Origin: Symbiodinium natans | Taxonomy: Eukaryota > Sar > Dinophyceae > Suessiales > Symbiodiniaceae | DNA: 64,000 nt | NCBI GenBank assembly: GCA_905221605.1 | Contig: CAJNDS010002084.1 | Span: 219,972-283,971 of the forward strand | Direction of reading: 5' to 3' | Shown here: positions 27,066 through 38,380 of the stretch, one piece after another | Position numbering within the stretch: the first letter of the stretch is position 1 | How the letters are laid out: each line of letters opens with the position of its first letter | Program-made: the position numbers and the translations under genes | The notes under the pieces: model-generated | Databases searched by the model: none | Told to the model about the DNA's origin: nothing | The model's input: only the letters and a program-made list of their open reading frames with translations

Positions 27066-27985
27066 CTGTGTGTCTCTGTGTCTGTGTGTCTGTGTGTCTC
27101 TGTGTCTCTGTGTCTCTGTGTCTGTGTGTCTCTGTGTCTGTGTGTCTCTGTGTCTGTGTGTCTGTGTGTCTCTGTGTCTCTGTGTCTGTGTGTCTCTGTG
27201 TCTGTGTCTGCGTCTGGGTGTCTGTGTGTCTGTGTGTCTGTGTGTCTGTGTGTCTGTGTGTCTGTGTGTCTGTGTGTCTGTGTGTCCGTGTGTCTGTGTG
27301 TCCGTGTGTCTGTGTGTCTGTGTGTCTGTGTGTCTGTGTGTCTGTGTGTCTGTGTGTCTGCGTGTCTGCGTGTCTGCGTGTCTGCGTGTCTGCGTGTCTG
27401 CGTGTCTGGGTGTCTGTGTGTCTGTGTGTCTGTGTGTCTGTGTGTCTGTGTGTCTGTGTGTCTGTGTGTCTGTGTGTCTGTGTGTCTGTGTTTCTGTGTG
27501 TCTGTGTGTCTGTGTGTCTGTGTGTCTGTGTGTCTGTGTGTCTGTGTGTCTGTGTGTCTGTGTGTCTGTGTGTCTGTGTGTCTGTGTGTCTGTGTGTCTG
27601 TGTGTCTGTGTGTCTGTGTGTCTGTGTGTCTGTGTGTCTGGTCTGTGTGTCTGTGGTTCTGCGTGTCTGTGCGTCTGTGTGTCTGTTCTGTGTGTGTGTG
27701 TGTGTCTGTGTGTCTGTGTGTCTGTGTGTCTGTGTGTCTGTGTGTCTGTGTGTCTGTGTGTCTGTGTGTCTGTGTGTCTGTGTGTCTGTGTGTCTGTGTG
27801 TCTCTGTGTCTCTGTGTCTCTGTGTCTGTGTGTCTCTGTGTCTCTGTGTCTGTGTGTCTCTGTGTCTCTGTGTCTCTGTGTCTCTGTGTCTCTGTGTCTC
27901 TGTGTGTCTGTGTGTCTGTGTGTCTGTGTGTCTCTGTGTCTCTGTGTCTCTGTGTCTGTGTGTCTCTGTGTGTGTGTGTGTTGTT
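26886..27985 (+). repeat. Kilobase (TG)n/(TGTGTGTC)n array
   Basis: About 1.1 kb of TG dinucleotides giving way to 8-nt TGTGTGTC and 6-nt TGTGTC units with local variants: runs of TGCGTGTC near 27361-27410 and CTCTGTGT near 27070-27210 and 27800-27900. The blocks of variants suggest local expansion. ORFs through it, of up to 436 codons of His-Thr-Asp-Thr-Gln on the minus strand, follow from the repeat. Confidence 0.95.
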
Positions 27986-28684
27986 TGAGTCAGGACTGCG
28001 TGCAGGCTGTGGGCGATTGTCCAACGCAGAGGGCCAGGGCATGTGCCGATGGGAGGGGGAACGCCTTCTCCTGTGACTTGCATACAAGCTTGTGACATCG
28101 CACATATTGCATGCAGCTGCATGCATGTGTGCTTCTAGGATCACTGAGCAAGCCCGCCTTCAACCAGTCGTTGCAGATCGGGGCACCGCGTCAAACTTTC
28201 TAAACTGAGTCCCCCCCGCTACAGTACCTCTGCTACCAGAATCCCCAAGACACCATGATCGAGCCTGGCAAGAAAGAGTGCGTGTGTGTGAGAGAAGCAA
28301 ATGCGAGTATTTGCAGTCAGAAACAAGCAGGGGGGGGTGGAGGGGTGGGGAAGCCTGGAGCACCTTATTCGCTGCCCAACGCAGACAGCAGCGGCAACAT
28401 GCTCCCGTGATGCGGCCAGGGATGCATGACCGCGTACCTGCCCGTGAGGGTTATAATTGTAGATGGAATTTGAAACAAGAAGTGCATTGGTGTGTCGTCG
28501 CTGTTGGTTGGCACTCGGAACTCTCAATCAACGTTTGGAGCTGTCACCTTTGCACGTGGAGAAAGGTACTCTCCTACAAGCACTATTGTGAACACTGAAA
28601 ATGTCTATGGTGCCTCTAGCGTGCAACCATCTTAGAATCTTGTGCTCCAGCGACTAGTCTTTCTTCGCTGTAGAAACCACTGAG
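27986..28684. other. Non-coding DNA upstream of first helicase exon found
   Basis: No motif recognised. It may contain N-terminal exons of the helicase, which normally precede the P-loop, but I could not identify any. Confidence 0.4.
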
Positions 28685-31600
28685 GTCACCCATATCCAGG
28701 GAGAGACCGGCTGCGGAAAATCCACGCGCCTGCCACAGTTCATTCTGGAGGCTGGGGCCGAGTTTCACTTTCACTTTCACGCTGCGTGGCTGTATGGCTG
28801 ATTGCAAGGATGCCAAGGAAAGAGGAGAGGAGCTCGGAACCTGGCGGACGTTTCACCAGCACACTTGGGGTCCGTCAACTTGCCCGAGTTGGCTACCGTA
28901 GACTGTTTGAGCTTGGCTTGTGGGTCTTGGGTGGTTGTTGCTCCCATAGGACACATGTGCACTCGACCGCCTGACATAGATATGATGAGAATGCTCTGAT
29001 GGCATGTTCGACTGCAGCAAGGATTCGCATGGTGGTTACACAGCCAAGGCCCGAAACGGTTGAACACTCTGATCCAGCATAATGTGTCCGTCAGGGCTCC
29101 AGCTTCTGGTTTGTGATAGTCAGGCGGATGGCCGCTGTGACGTTCGCACCTCAAAAGCTCTTCTGACTGAAAGCCTGGTGAAGCCATGGCAGTCTATTTT
29201 GTTAGAGAAGCCAGTCGTTGTGCTGAGACTTTGCGTGTCATTGTGGCTTCGTTGCTACAGGCTAGCCAAGCGCGTCGCCTCTGTTCTGGGCGAGGAGTAG
29301 ACCCAGTGAAAGAGCATGGTTCGCTTTGCAAAGACTGCGTTAACTCTACAAGACATTCGAGGAACAAGGTGGCCGACCGCGCCCTGTTGGACATGCAAAG
29401 AAAGAAAACCTTGGAAGCATTCTCAGACGACTGTCACAATTGCTAGAATTTCCAGCCACACGGCAAACAAAGGAGGACCATGTTCCGCCGAATCAAAGGC
29501 AAAAACCAGAAATGCACCTGCCGACATTGCGGCATACACACCTTCTGTTCCCCTACAGATCTGGCTGATGCAGCGCCCAGTGTTGTTGCAGTTCCCACGT
29601 GTTTTCCTTCGTCTATCGATGTAGTTAGGCAGGAATGCGAAGAGTCGAGGATGTTGGCTTTCGTTCAGTTATGCAGCCTTCCCAAAGGAGATTGGCCAGG
29701 GGACCGTTGGCTACAGAATCAGGCCAGCTGGCCACGGTTGGTCAACCAGCCGTCGCCTGGGCTGTTGCTTGGGATGCAGTGCAATACATGTGCTCTTTGT
29801 GCGTGCACAAAGTTTACCTCCCGCAGTCTCGGTCTCTGTCGAAGCTGAAGTGACAAAGTATGCCGACGCCAGCAAGCTGTGTTCAAAGTTAGGCTGTGCA
29901 CTCTCGCGTTTGAACTGATGTTTTGAGCACGCCAGCGGCGACACGATCAATGGCAAGCTGTGCTTCGTCACTGTGGGATACCTTCTGCAGCGCTTGGTCA
30001 ACAACCCAGAGGACCGCAAGGCTTGTGAGATTCGGTCGGTTTATGCAGCATGCAGTCAGAGTGGTAGTGCACGGTAGCTTGCTGTGAGGACTACCAACGC
30101 TACACCCACGTGGTGCTAGACGAGGCCCCATGTGCATGTCGTGGCGTGGCACGGGCAAGTTTTGTTTTCCCGGTGCAGACCTTGGGCCAGGACAGTTCAA
30201 GTTCGGGGGCGCTCAGACTGACTCATCAAGAGGAAGAGCCAACAATGATCCTTTCAAGTGTGCACTCAATCCCCTGTGCTTCATGGAACCTCAGAAGTTA
30301 GAATGGGCTAGGCGTGAGTTGCACCATCATGCCGCCGGACCGATTGGGAGAGGTTGGCATGGGAAGTCGGCTGGAAAATGCAACAAAGCAACCCAAAGGG
30401 GTGCCCTTGGTGCGCTGCCGTGTATGGGCGCCTGTTCATCGTAGTACTTAGCTTGCCTTGTAGGAAGTAACACTGAAGTAAACATGTAGGCATGCTGAGT
30501 GTGTATGGCCATGATGGCAGGAAGAAGTACACGCACGAAGCTGCCTTGCTGTGTGAACACTTTCTCAAACAGCATCGCAATGGCAGCAAATGACGATCTC
30601 TCGGCCGAGCTGTCCGCTGATGGTTGGGAACCAACATCTGACATTCTTCGACGCTTTGCAGACATCACGCAAAGCTTGACAGATCATGAGCGACTTACAA
30701 AGGTCGTATCAGTCGAAAAAGTGTCTACTTACATGATGGAAAGAAACCTTGTCACAATGTGGGACGTGGCCGCGTGCCCAAGTAAGATCCTTTTTTGTCG
30801 GGGTCGGTCATTGGCCATGGTCACGCCACCAATTCGCACGCCCTAGCGAAAGGAAGATTAAAAAGAGAGAAAAGGTGCTGGTAGAATCCCCCTGCCCACT
30901 GAGAAGAAGTGATTCTAACGCGGGGTGTTGGGGATGAAGACGAAGGGGAAGAGGGAGAGGGAGAGGAAGAGGAAGAGGAAGAGGAAGAGGAAGAGGAAGA
31001 GAAAGAGCAAGAGGAAGAGCAAAAGCAAGAGCAACAGCAAGAAGAAGAGGATGAGGAAGAGGAAGGCATTGAAGAGGGTTGGGTGTGGGTCCACTTTGCT
31101 TGACCGGTTTCGCTCTTGGACTGCAGCGCGAGCGGTGGAAGACGGGTCTGAGGGGAGGCAAGCGGCGGCGGCACTTTCGGTGACATTGCGGTCCCAGTAG
31201 TGTGAAAGAAGTTGAGCTAGGATGACCCAACACTCAAGACGCAAGAGACATGAACCAGGTCCACGGGATAACGCAGGTCGCCCGCAAAATGTTTTGTCCA
31301 ATGCGGGATCGGGATTATGGACTTGTTCATATGAGTAGCAGCATATGAAGCACCCAGCAAGATTCAGAAAAATGTGCGCAATCTGCCGCACCAGCTGCCT
31401 GACAGGTGCACGAGCGGGGTGTGGACGCTGACCTCCTTTCCTTGGTCATCAAGTTGTTAATGCATGGCTCACAGATGCAATTGGTGATGCGTTGACACAC
31501 TATCCGGACATGGCTGACACAGCCAGCAGCTAACACCATTGTTATCAATTGTACCCGCGGCTCCGTCAAGTTTGGTGAGACTGATCTGGGATGAAGCTGT

Positions 31601-34600
31601 TTTGAGGCATTGCTGCCCCACGGTGAAACTCGTCGTGATGTCAGCAACCCTTCAAGCACACGCCCTAGATGCGTTACCGATGGCTGCCTGTGACCTCCGC
31701 AGGTGCCGAGTCCGAAAGCAGCACGTTGCATCCGTCACCAGAGGTTTAGACTGATTCGGAGTGTTCTTGAGGGTATGGAGACTGGAAGCAGGCAGGGGCA
31801 AGGTCTTGTCGCGTGACACGCCATTTCGTGGGTCCCAAGGCTAAGTTGAGTTCAATTGGTCCTTGCTGTTGGGGGCTTCACGCACATCGCTCGCACGTCG
31901 TAAGGGTCGCGCTTAGCATCAGCCTGTCGTTGAGGCTACGCTTTTTGCCGACTATTTTGCGTCGCTGCACCCTGGAAGAAGGCCGGACCCCATCTCCCGG
32001 CTGGCTGACCAGGATAATGGCGAAATAAACCCGAAACAAAACATAAGAGCAACACTTCTGTCACCATTGAACATCATTGAACCAGAAACATATTTGTTGA
32101 AGCAGGTGCTTGCCAGGTCTGTTGGACATCACAGATGTGTGTGGTCGTGTGTGTGTTCTCCGTGTCGCATTCTTCGGATGCTACTGCATTTTGAAGGTGA
32201 TTGCGCGTGGGCTTCTCCCGGCTCCCTTCGCCGCCTTCGCCAGCCAAAGTATTGCGAAACGTATGTCGGAAAGGAACAATCCAATTCCTTCTGCAGCTTG
32301 CCGGAACTCGAGCAAACATCACCCAGCAAAGTACTGTTGCATAACTGAAGTCGCCGGACAATGAAATCTCAATGCCCAGGTGACTCATAGTCTTCTTATC
32401 GGGTCCTGCCGACCTGAAAAATCTGAACAACTCACATTCCTTCACGTCTCAGTAGTAGCGTCTTCGACCCAGGCCGGGTCAGCCCAAGAGGCAGCGGCTT
32501 TGGGTGCCCGTCCATGACCTCTGGCAGACCCCAACTTTAAGCACTGAGTACAGTAGCCTCTCAATGATTCAATGTTCTGTTTAATGGCCGCTCGAACCTT
32601 TATGTGTGGCCTGCGAATGCTGCTGATGTTCGCCCCGGTGGTCCCTGCGGAGACACAAAAAAGGGTCAATGATTATTGCATCGCACACCTTAAGTGAGGG
32701 CAGATCAAAGCAGTCTTCAGCAAGCTCATCAACGGATATCAACAATCATGCTGTGTGCACGTATCTGCTATGTGTTTCATCCCTTCGGAAGGCCCCGACC
32801 GCTGCCCGCCTTCGAATGCCTCCCCGTCCCTTTTCATTCCGGCTTTTGTGAAAACTCCTTAGAATTGGTTTATTACTCGTTTGTTCGTTTTCCAGGCGGT
32901 GCTCTTCCAGGGCCTGGAGAAGCAAAGATGTGAGGGGAAAGCTATCATCATGTTTTGAGGATGGGGAGGGGGGTGGTGGAACACCAGATCACTGCACATC
33001 TCCGAGCTTCGGAGATATTTGGTGGACATACGTTGTATTGGTAGCGACACGTTTACTGTCTACTGTTGATTGTAGCAGCCTTGAGCATCTCGTAATTTTC
33101 TGTTTTGGACGAGTCGCCCGAAGGCCTCCGGAGGTTCTAGCAGTTGGTGCTCGGTGTCATCCAGTCGAGCAGCTCTTCCTGGATGACTTGCAGCAGCAGT
33201 CGGCTACTCAGAATCTGAGTTCAGCCATATCCAACACATTCGTGCACGTAGCGTAGTCGCGGGTGTGAGTGCAGTGAGATCATGCCAATAGATCCAGATC
33301 ATGGCGAGGGCACACGGAGCAATATCAGTGCTAAAGTGATAATTTGGGCACTTGCATCTTGAAGTCGATGACCTGCTTTTTCATGAACCGTGGGTGTGAT
33401 TGGGACTTTGCTCTCAGAAGTGGGCAGAGAGTGGTATGCGATTCTATGCACATCTACGCACATCTACGCGCATCTACGCACATCTACGCACTCTACTGTG
33501 CCAATTTGCTCAGCATTGGAGAGCCTCGGAATGCAGCCAAGTTTCGACTTCAGCGACTCCAAAGACCGACGGAGTTTGGAGAATGCCTTGCAGGCACAGG
33601 TTAAACCCGTTTCGATCAGAGCGTTATCGCAGTGAGACCACTTTGATGGCCCTGTGTGGAGTTTTTTTTTGCTTCCTGCTGCACCGTTGTGAGGCTTTTG
33701 CGGGGCTGTCAAAGGGTCGAGGCACAAGTGAGAAAGCAAATGTGCTGCTGGTGCAAGCACTTGATCGAGCTTGCGTGCTGAGTGTAGAGAGTGGGCTCCC
33801 GAATGATTTCAAGAATCCTTGTCCTGTTGGCCAGGTAAAGGCAAGGGCAAAAAGGATGGTCGCGGAGGCATGGCATGATCTTTTCCACGCCACGGGGAAC
33901 CATGTACATGTACGACGGGTGTTGTAGGCTCTCGAATGGTTGGTGATCCCCGGAGATTTCGAAAGTCTGAGTCCAAAGTTGCTACTCGTAGCTGTAGGTT
34001 CAAGCCGGGCCTGAACACAGCCAGGTGATGAAGCCAGCTTCAAGCGAGTGCCTCCCTTATCCGGATGCACACGTTAAGAAAGCTTGTTGGGCTTAATCGT
34101 TGATCAGCTGTTCAGGTGGAGCCACAGATCTCAGAAGGATTGCTGGAGGCCTCCGGGCTGAATTGTTTGCCGCCTGGGGGGATGGAGTGTTCCCATCAAG
34201 AAATTGGCAGCCTCCAGTCAGCGATGGGGGATGGTTCAGCTTACATGTCGTTTAGTGCAAAGTACATGGGGGAACCTGAAAACCCGTGACTTGATCTTCG
34301 TTATGAGCACAGGTCACTTGCTCTCTTGTACAACAGCTGGCAAGACCTGGATGCACAGCCCGCGCCTGATCTTCTGAGGAAGCCCTGCGAGAGTGAACTT
34401 TTTCGTGGCTGATTGGTCCGGAGCTTCGTCAAATCCAGCTGCTAGTGTTCTCCTCGAAGCCGAGATCATCGTGTTCCTGCCGGGCATTGCGGATATCACG
34501 CAGCTGTTCGAGGTGGATTCTTCTTGGCACTTTCCTTACCTAAGTTGCTCTATTATGCTGTTACGTGTGCTATCTTTTGCTATCTTCTTCACTGTCATGT

Positions 34601-35884
34601 GCTAGGACATTTTAGCAAAAAAAAAGGGTTCTGCCCTCCCAGTGCAATCCAGTGCACTAGACCAAAATCTATTATGCGTTCGCTACTGATTGCAAGCATA
34701 ATATTTTGAACTCTCGGGGCAGGTAGGGTGAGTCATAGAATGACGCCTTTGTGGCCTGTGCCGCGCGGCAGTGTTGCCCTTCCACAGAATTCTGCAGAGT
34801 TTCCTGGGAGTGCCCACCCCCCGATGTTCCCACATGGGTGATACCAACAGTGACTGGATCAGTCTTGGAGTGCTGATGTTCGAGGCGACTAATTTTAAGC
34901 AGCTATATAGTCCGATCGGAAGCAGGCCGTTGGATCTTTCGACTACAGCAACTTAGGGCTTGCTGGTTGGGTGCCATCTAAGTACTTCCGAGTAGCGCAA
35001 ACAATGGGTGAGGGCAGAGATGGGGAAAGTCACCCACAGAGATACCCGCAACTTCGCAGCTTCCTCTTTGCACTTGCTCTTTTCGCAGTCCTTGGCGCCT
35101 TTGGATGACGTGCGCTCCTTCGGCCGACCGGGCGTGGTGCGACGATCCGATTGCCCTAGGCAAGGGCAAGGGCAACACATGGCGACCATGGAATGCACAG
35201 CCCGCTATATAATATTGCAGATTTGTATGGGACAGTAAACCCCCAAAAGACCGTGCGGTATGGTAAGGTCCGTAACTTTGCTTTGTGCACTTGTAGATGG
35301 CCCCGATTTCTTGACTCTCCTTCCTGCAGTCACGCAGGTCTGGAAAACGACACCCTGAACACTGACTTTCTGTCTGATCTGTCCAGCATCCAGCATCTGC
35401 GAGTACATCCTGTGGACACCCCCTTTTTTTCGTGTGTGTACGCGCTGTAAACGAAACGGAGCATCTGAAGTAAGACGTTAGCATTTTCAGGGACAAGCGA
35501 TTGACAGCAGATGTTTTTGCAGGCCCATGCGTCTCATCTGTTATCGTTTGTGTGTGAGTGTGTGTGGCAACCCAGACATGTTGACTTTGGCAGTTTGCCT
35601 GTTGCTTTCGTTGTTTTTTTTTCAGAAGCGGGGCCACCAGGATTCATGACTTGGCCTGGTGCAGCGAAGCTCCATGCACTAGAGGGGTGCCTTGACCACC
35701 TACCTGCGTGGCCGCCCGAAAGCACCCCATGTTGGTTCGTCTTGGCAATCGAGTGATCTGCATCTCATGTGCTCATGCCAAGCCGAGTGTGTGAAAGAGA
35801 GTCTTTGTTGTGTGTGTGTGCGTGTATGTTGCGAGGCTTCGGGTCTTCGCCTTGCACTCGATGGTGCCCCGCCAGGAGCAGGAG
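28685..35884 (+). CDS. DEVH-box RNA helicase (DEAH/RHA family), multi-exon, ends not found
   Basis: Exons were located by helicase motifs in order. 28685-~28755: motif I, GETGCGKST then LPQFIL. 29261-29297: motif Ia, LAKRVASVLGEE. About 29936-30012: INGKLCFVTVGYLLQRL, motif Ib/Ic region. 30089-30124 joined to 31406-~31462: THVVLDE + VHERGVDADLL, giving a DEVH motif II. 31607-~31655: KLVVMSATL, motif III. About 33134-33193: HPVEQLFLDDL. To 34512: IIVFLPGIADI, motif IV. 35836-35884: VFALHSMVPRQEQ. All placed acceptors are AG|G; the donor after 30124 is GC and after 35884 is GA. The family unwinds RNA with ATP; DEVH members resemble DHX29/36/57. Motifs V and VI and the C-terminal domains were not found, so the gene either continues unrecognised or is broken. 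Internal exons are probably missing from this list. Confidence 0.8.
30935..31080 (+). repeat. Purine tract (GAGGAA)n in helicase intron
   Basis: About 140 nt of GAA/GAG/AGG words within the intron between motif II halves. Confidence 0.85.
33441..33490 (+). repeat. 10-bp tandem repeat, about 5 copies
   Basis: Units of catctacgca at 33451, 33461, 33471 and 33481, preceded by a variant attctatgca. Confidence 0.9.
33700..33930 (+). other. Candidate exon, possibly of the helicase
   Basis: An open frame here reads like protein (ALDRACVLSVESGLPNDF, then ARAKRMVAEAWHDLFHATG), with balanced composition and helix-like periodicity. It lies between the exons carrying PVEQLFLDDL and helicase motif IV and is in the same orientation. 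No family motif confirms it. Confidence 0.35.
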
Positions 35885-36199
35885 GACCCATGGCACATGA
35901 CATGGGCAAGCTTCTGTAATGGTTGGGTATGCGACCAGAACTTGCAGCGCTGTAGAGCAGAAGAGCGAAGGCACAACATCATTTTCCCTTATGGAGCTGT
36001 TGCCATTACCTTCTGTACACTTCGGCAGAATCCGTTCCGACATCCTTTTCTGATATGCGTTTGGCTTCCCACCCCGAAAGATCGGTGTTGTTCTGATGTG
36101 TAAGCCGCAAGGGAGCTACAAATGGCATCCCTCCATCTGAGATGCACTGTCCCAAATCTTCGTGTCGACTGGATACCTGGAGAGCAAAGCTTCTTTCCG

Positions 36200-36540
36200 A
36201 AATCCGAACCCCAACCGTAAACTTTTCGAAGGTCAACCTCCGGCTCCACACCCATCCAAATCTACACCCGGCACTTCCAAAGTCATTGCCGGCGCAAATC
36301 CACCCCTAAATTCGAAGGCCAACCCCTGCTGAATATGTAATAGTAATAATAATAATGATAATAAAAAATAGTAATATTTTATATTTTAAACAGAATAACA
36401 ATAATAATGTTAAACAATCCTAATCGTAATAGTAGTAATCATCATACGAATAATCATAAGAATAATAATCGTAATACTAATAATAATCAGACTCAAAAGA
36501 ATCACAATAAGAATGACCATATTAGCTTTGTTAAAATGAC
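36200..36540. repeat. AT-rich island with AAT/TAA words
   Basis: From about 36335 to 36500 the sequence is largely AATAAT, GTAATA and ATAATC, in sharp contrast to the surroundings. No gene seen. Confidence 0.7.
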
Positions 36541-36816
36541 ATACACACGTGTGTATATCTATATATACATGTCTCCGAATTTAAGACATCTCAAGGGCCA
36601 CACACCACAAGTCTTCTTTCTCCTGTAAACCAAATAGGCAAGCTCCGGCAAACCACGATGCACCTCGTAGCCGACATCGAGGAACAAATCCCCTGCAAAA
36701 CCCCAAGCACCTGCATACACCTCATGATCCACATCATTGAGAGAAACCTTAATACCCTGTGTCCGTATGAAACATACTCACTATGTATGCGCCCGCGTTC
36801 CGTGTAAGTAATCGAC

Positions 36817-37350
36817 CCCCCCCCCCCCCCCCCATGGTATCCCCCCCCGCATGGTATCCCCCCCGCATGGTATCCCCCCCCACCACCCCCCGCATGGTAT
36901 TCCGTCCCCCAAACGCTGCCTGTTAAGCCCAAAACGCCACGGACCACGGGGGGGGGACAGAGAAACCTCAACCTAAACCTGAACCCCAAGCCCTAAAACC
37001 TAAACCCACCAATGAACGACAGGGGGGGAGAAGGTAAACCCGAAACCTTAGCCGCTTTAACCCTGAACCCTGAACCGTAAACCCAGCACAAACCACAGGG
37101 CGGAGAGGGGAAACGGTAAACCTCCATTACCTCAAACCTTGAACCCGAATTAAACTCTAAACCCACAGTGAACCCATAGACCAGAGTGAAAATCCTGAAC
37201 TCTACAGCCTAACCCTAAACCCCGCAACCCTAAACCCATGAACCACAGACCAGGAACCAGGGGAGGGGGGGAACCCAAAACCCACCATGAACCACGGGGG
37301 GGGGGTGGGGGGGATACCATTGGGGGGGGGAGGAGGGGGGGGGGTGCGCC
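36817..37350. repeat. CCCTAAA-like segment flanked by inverted ATGGTATCC / GGATACCAT repeats
   Basis: 36817-36902 holds poly-C and four units of catggtatcccccc. 36960-37250 is irregular aaccctaaacc words, the reverse orientation of the segment near 22 kb. 37298-37345 is poly-G containing ggataccatt, the reverse complement of the left unit. The whole is therefore roughly palindromic. Confidence 0.7.
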
Positions 37351-37417
37351 CATGCTGGCCCTTTTTTAGCTAGTTCACATCATACCTGCGCAAGCCCCAA
37401 ACAGTGAGGGGCCATGC

Positions 37418-37655
37418 GAGCCCAGAAGTCCAAAGCCATGATGGTTGCGGCTTGCGGATGTCGCGGGCCCTGTGTCCAAGAGCGAGGACAGTTTGGCATG
37501 ACGCGAGCACAGACGCTAAAATGTGTGGACAGCTTGGCATCTCACGAGCCCAGACATGCAAAAGCGACGGCAGTTGTGCATTTCGCGAGCCCAGACGTCC
37601 AAAAGCGACGACAGTTGCGCATTTCGCGAACCCAGACGTCCAAAAGGTATAACTG
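37418..37655 (+). repeat. 41-bp minisatellite
   Basis: Successive gagcccagac-type starts at 37505, 37546, 37587 and 37628 are exactly 41 nt apart. More diverged units extend back to about 37418. Unit body: gagcccagacgtccaaaagc, then gacgacagttgcgcatttcgc. Since 41 is not a multiple of 3, reading frames shift from unit to unit. Confidence 0.9.
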
Positions 37656-38380
37656 TTTCGAGGATGGCGAGTGCGGCCACACCCGGGCTTAGGCGAGAGC
37701 GTCCGCCAGCGAGCGCGCCGCCCATGCGCGCCCGCGATCGACCATGCACCCCACCTGCGTGCTGGGTAGTTCAACGCCCCAATTTATCGTAGTAGAACGC
37801 TGCCACTAAGCAGTTCAAATATGTGTAGCCGTTCTGAAATCGCAGAAGCATTTCTCAATAATATTGAGACATTGAAAGGCTGATTGAGATGAGTGGGAAA
37901 GTTTGAAAATGACCAGCGATGAACCGATGTGGCTCGATGGATGCCTAAATTCTTGGTTCTGGGGCCTGGGCGAACAAAAGCTAGTATAAGAATTTCTTAA
38001 ACACAAATTTAGTCAAGAGGCCCCGGAAACCAAGAACCAATAAGCAAGGCTCCGAACACTCTTGGTTTTTGGCTCCTGGCCCTGTGGGCTAGACATTCAA
38101 TAACTTGTCAAACACGTATTTAGCCCAGGGGATTTTGAAGCAAAATCCAACCACCACGAGCTCTGGCCATCTTGGCTCTTAGTCACCCCTGATACCATCA
38201 TTCAAACCACGCGTTTTGCATCTTTTTATGCTCCACAAAGGCTTTGGAGGCCACATATTGATCCATCGATCTGTATGTATATATATATATATACACATAC
38301 GCTGTTGTTTCAGTTCTTGCAGCCGTGGCGCTACAGCCGCTCTGCTGGCTCGAGTTGCAGGTTGCCCCTGCAGAGTGGGC

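Noticed and set aside
26812-28144. Very long ORFs on both strands (up to 436 codons, His-Thr-Asp-Thr or Cys-Val-Ser repeats)
   Set aside because: They are translations of the TGTGTGTC repeat, whose units contain no stop in several frames. There is no non-repeat coding signal.
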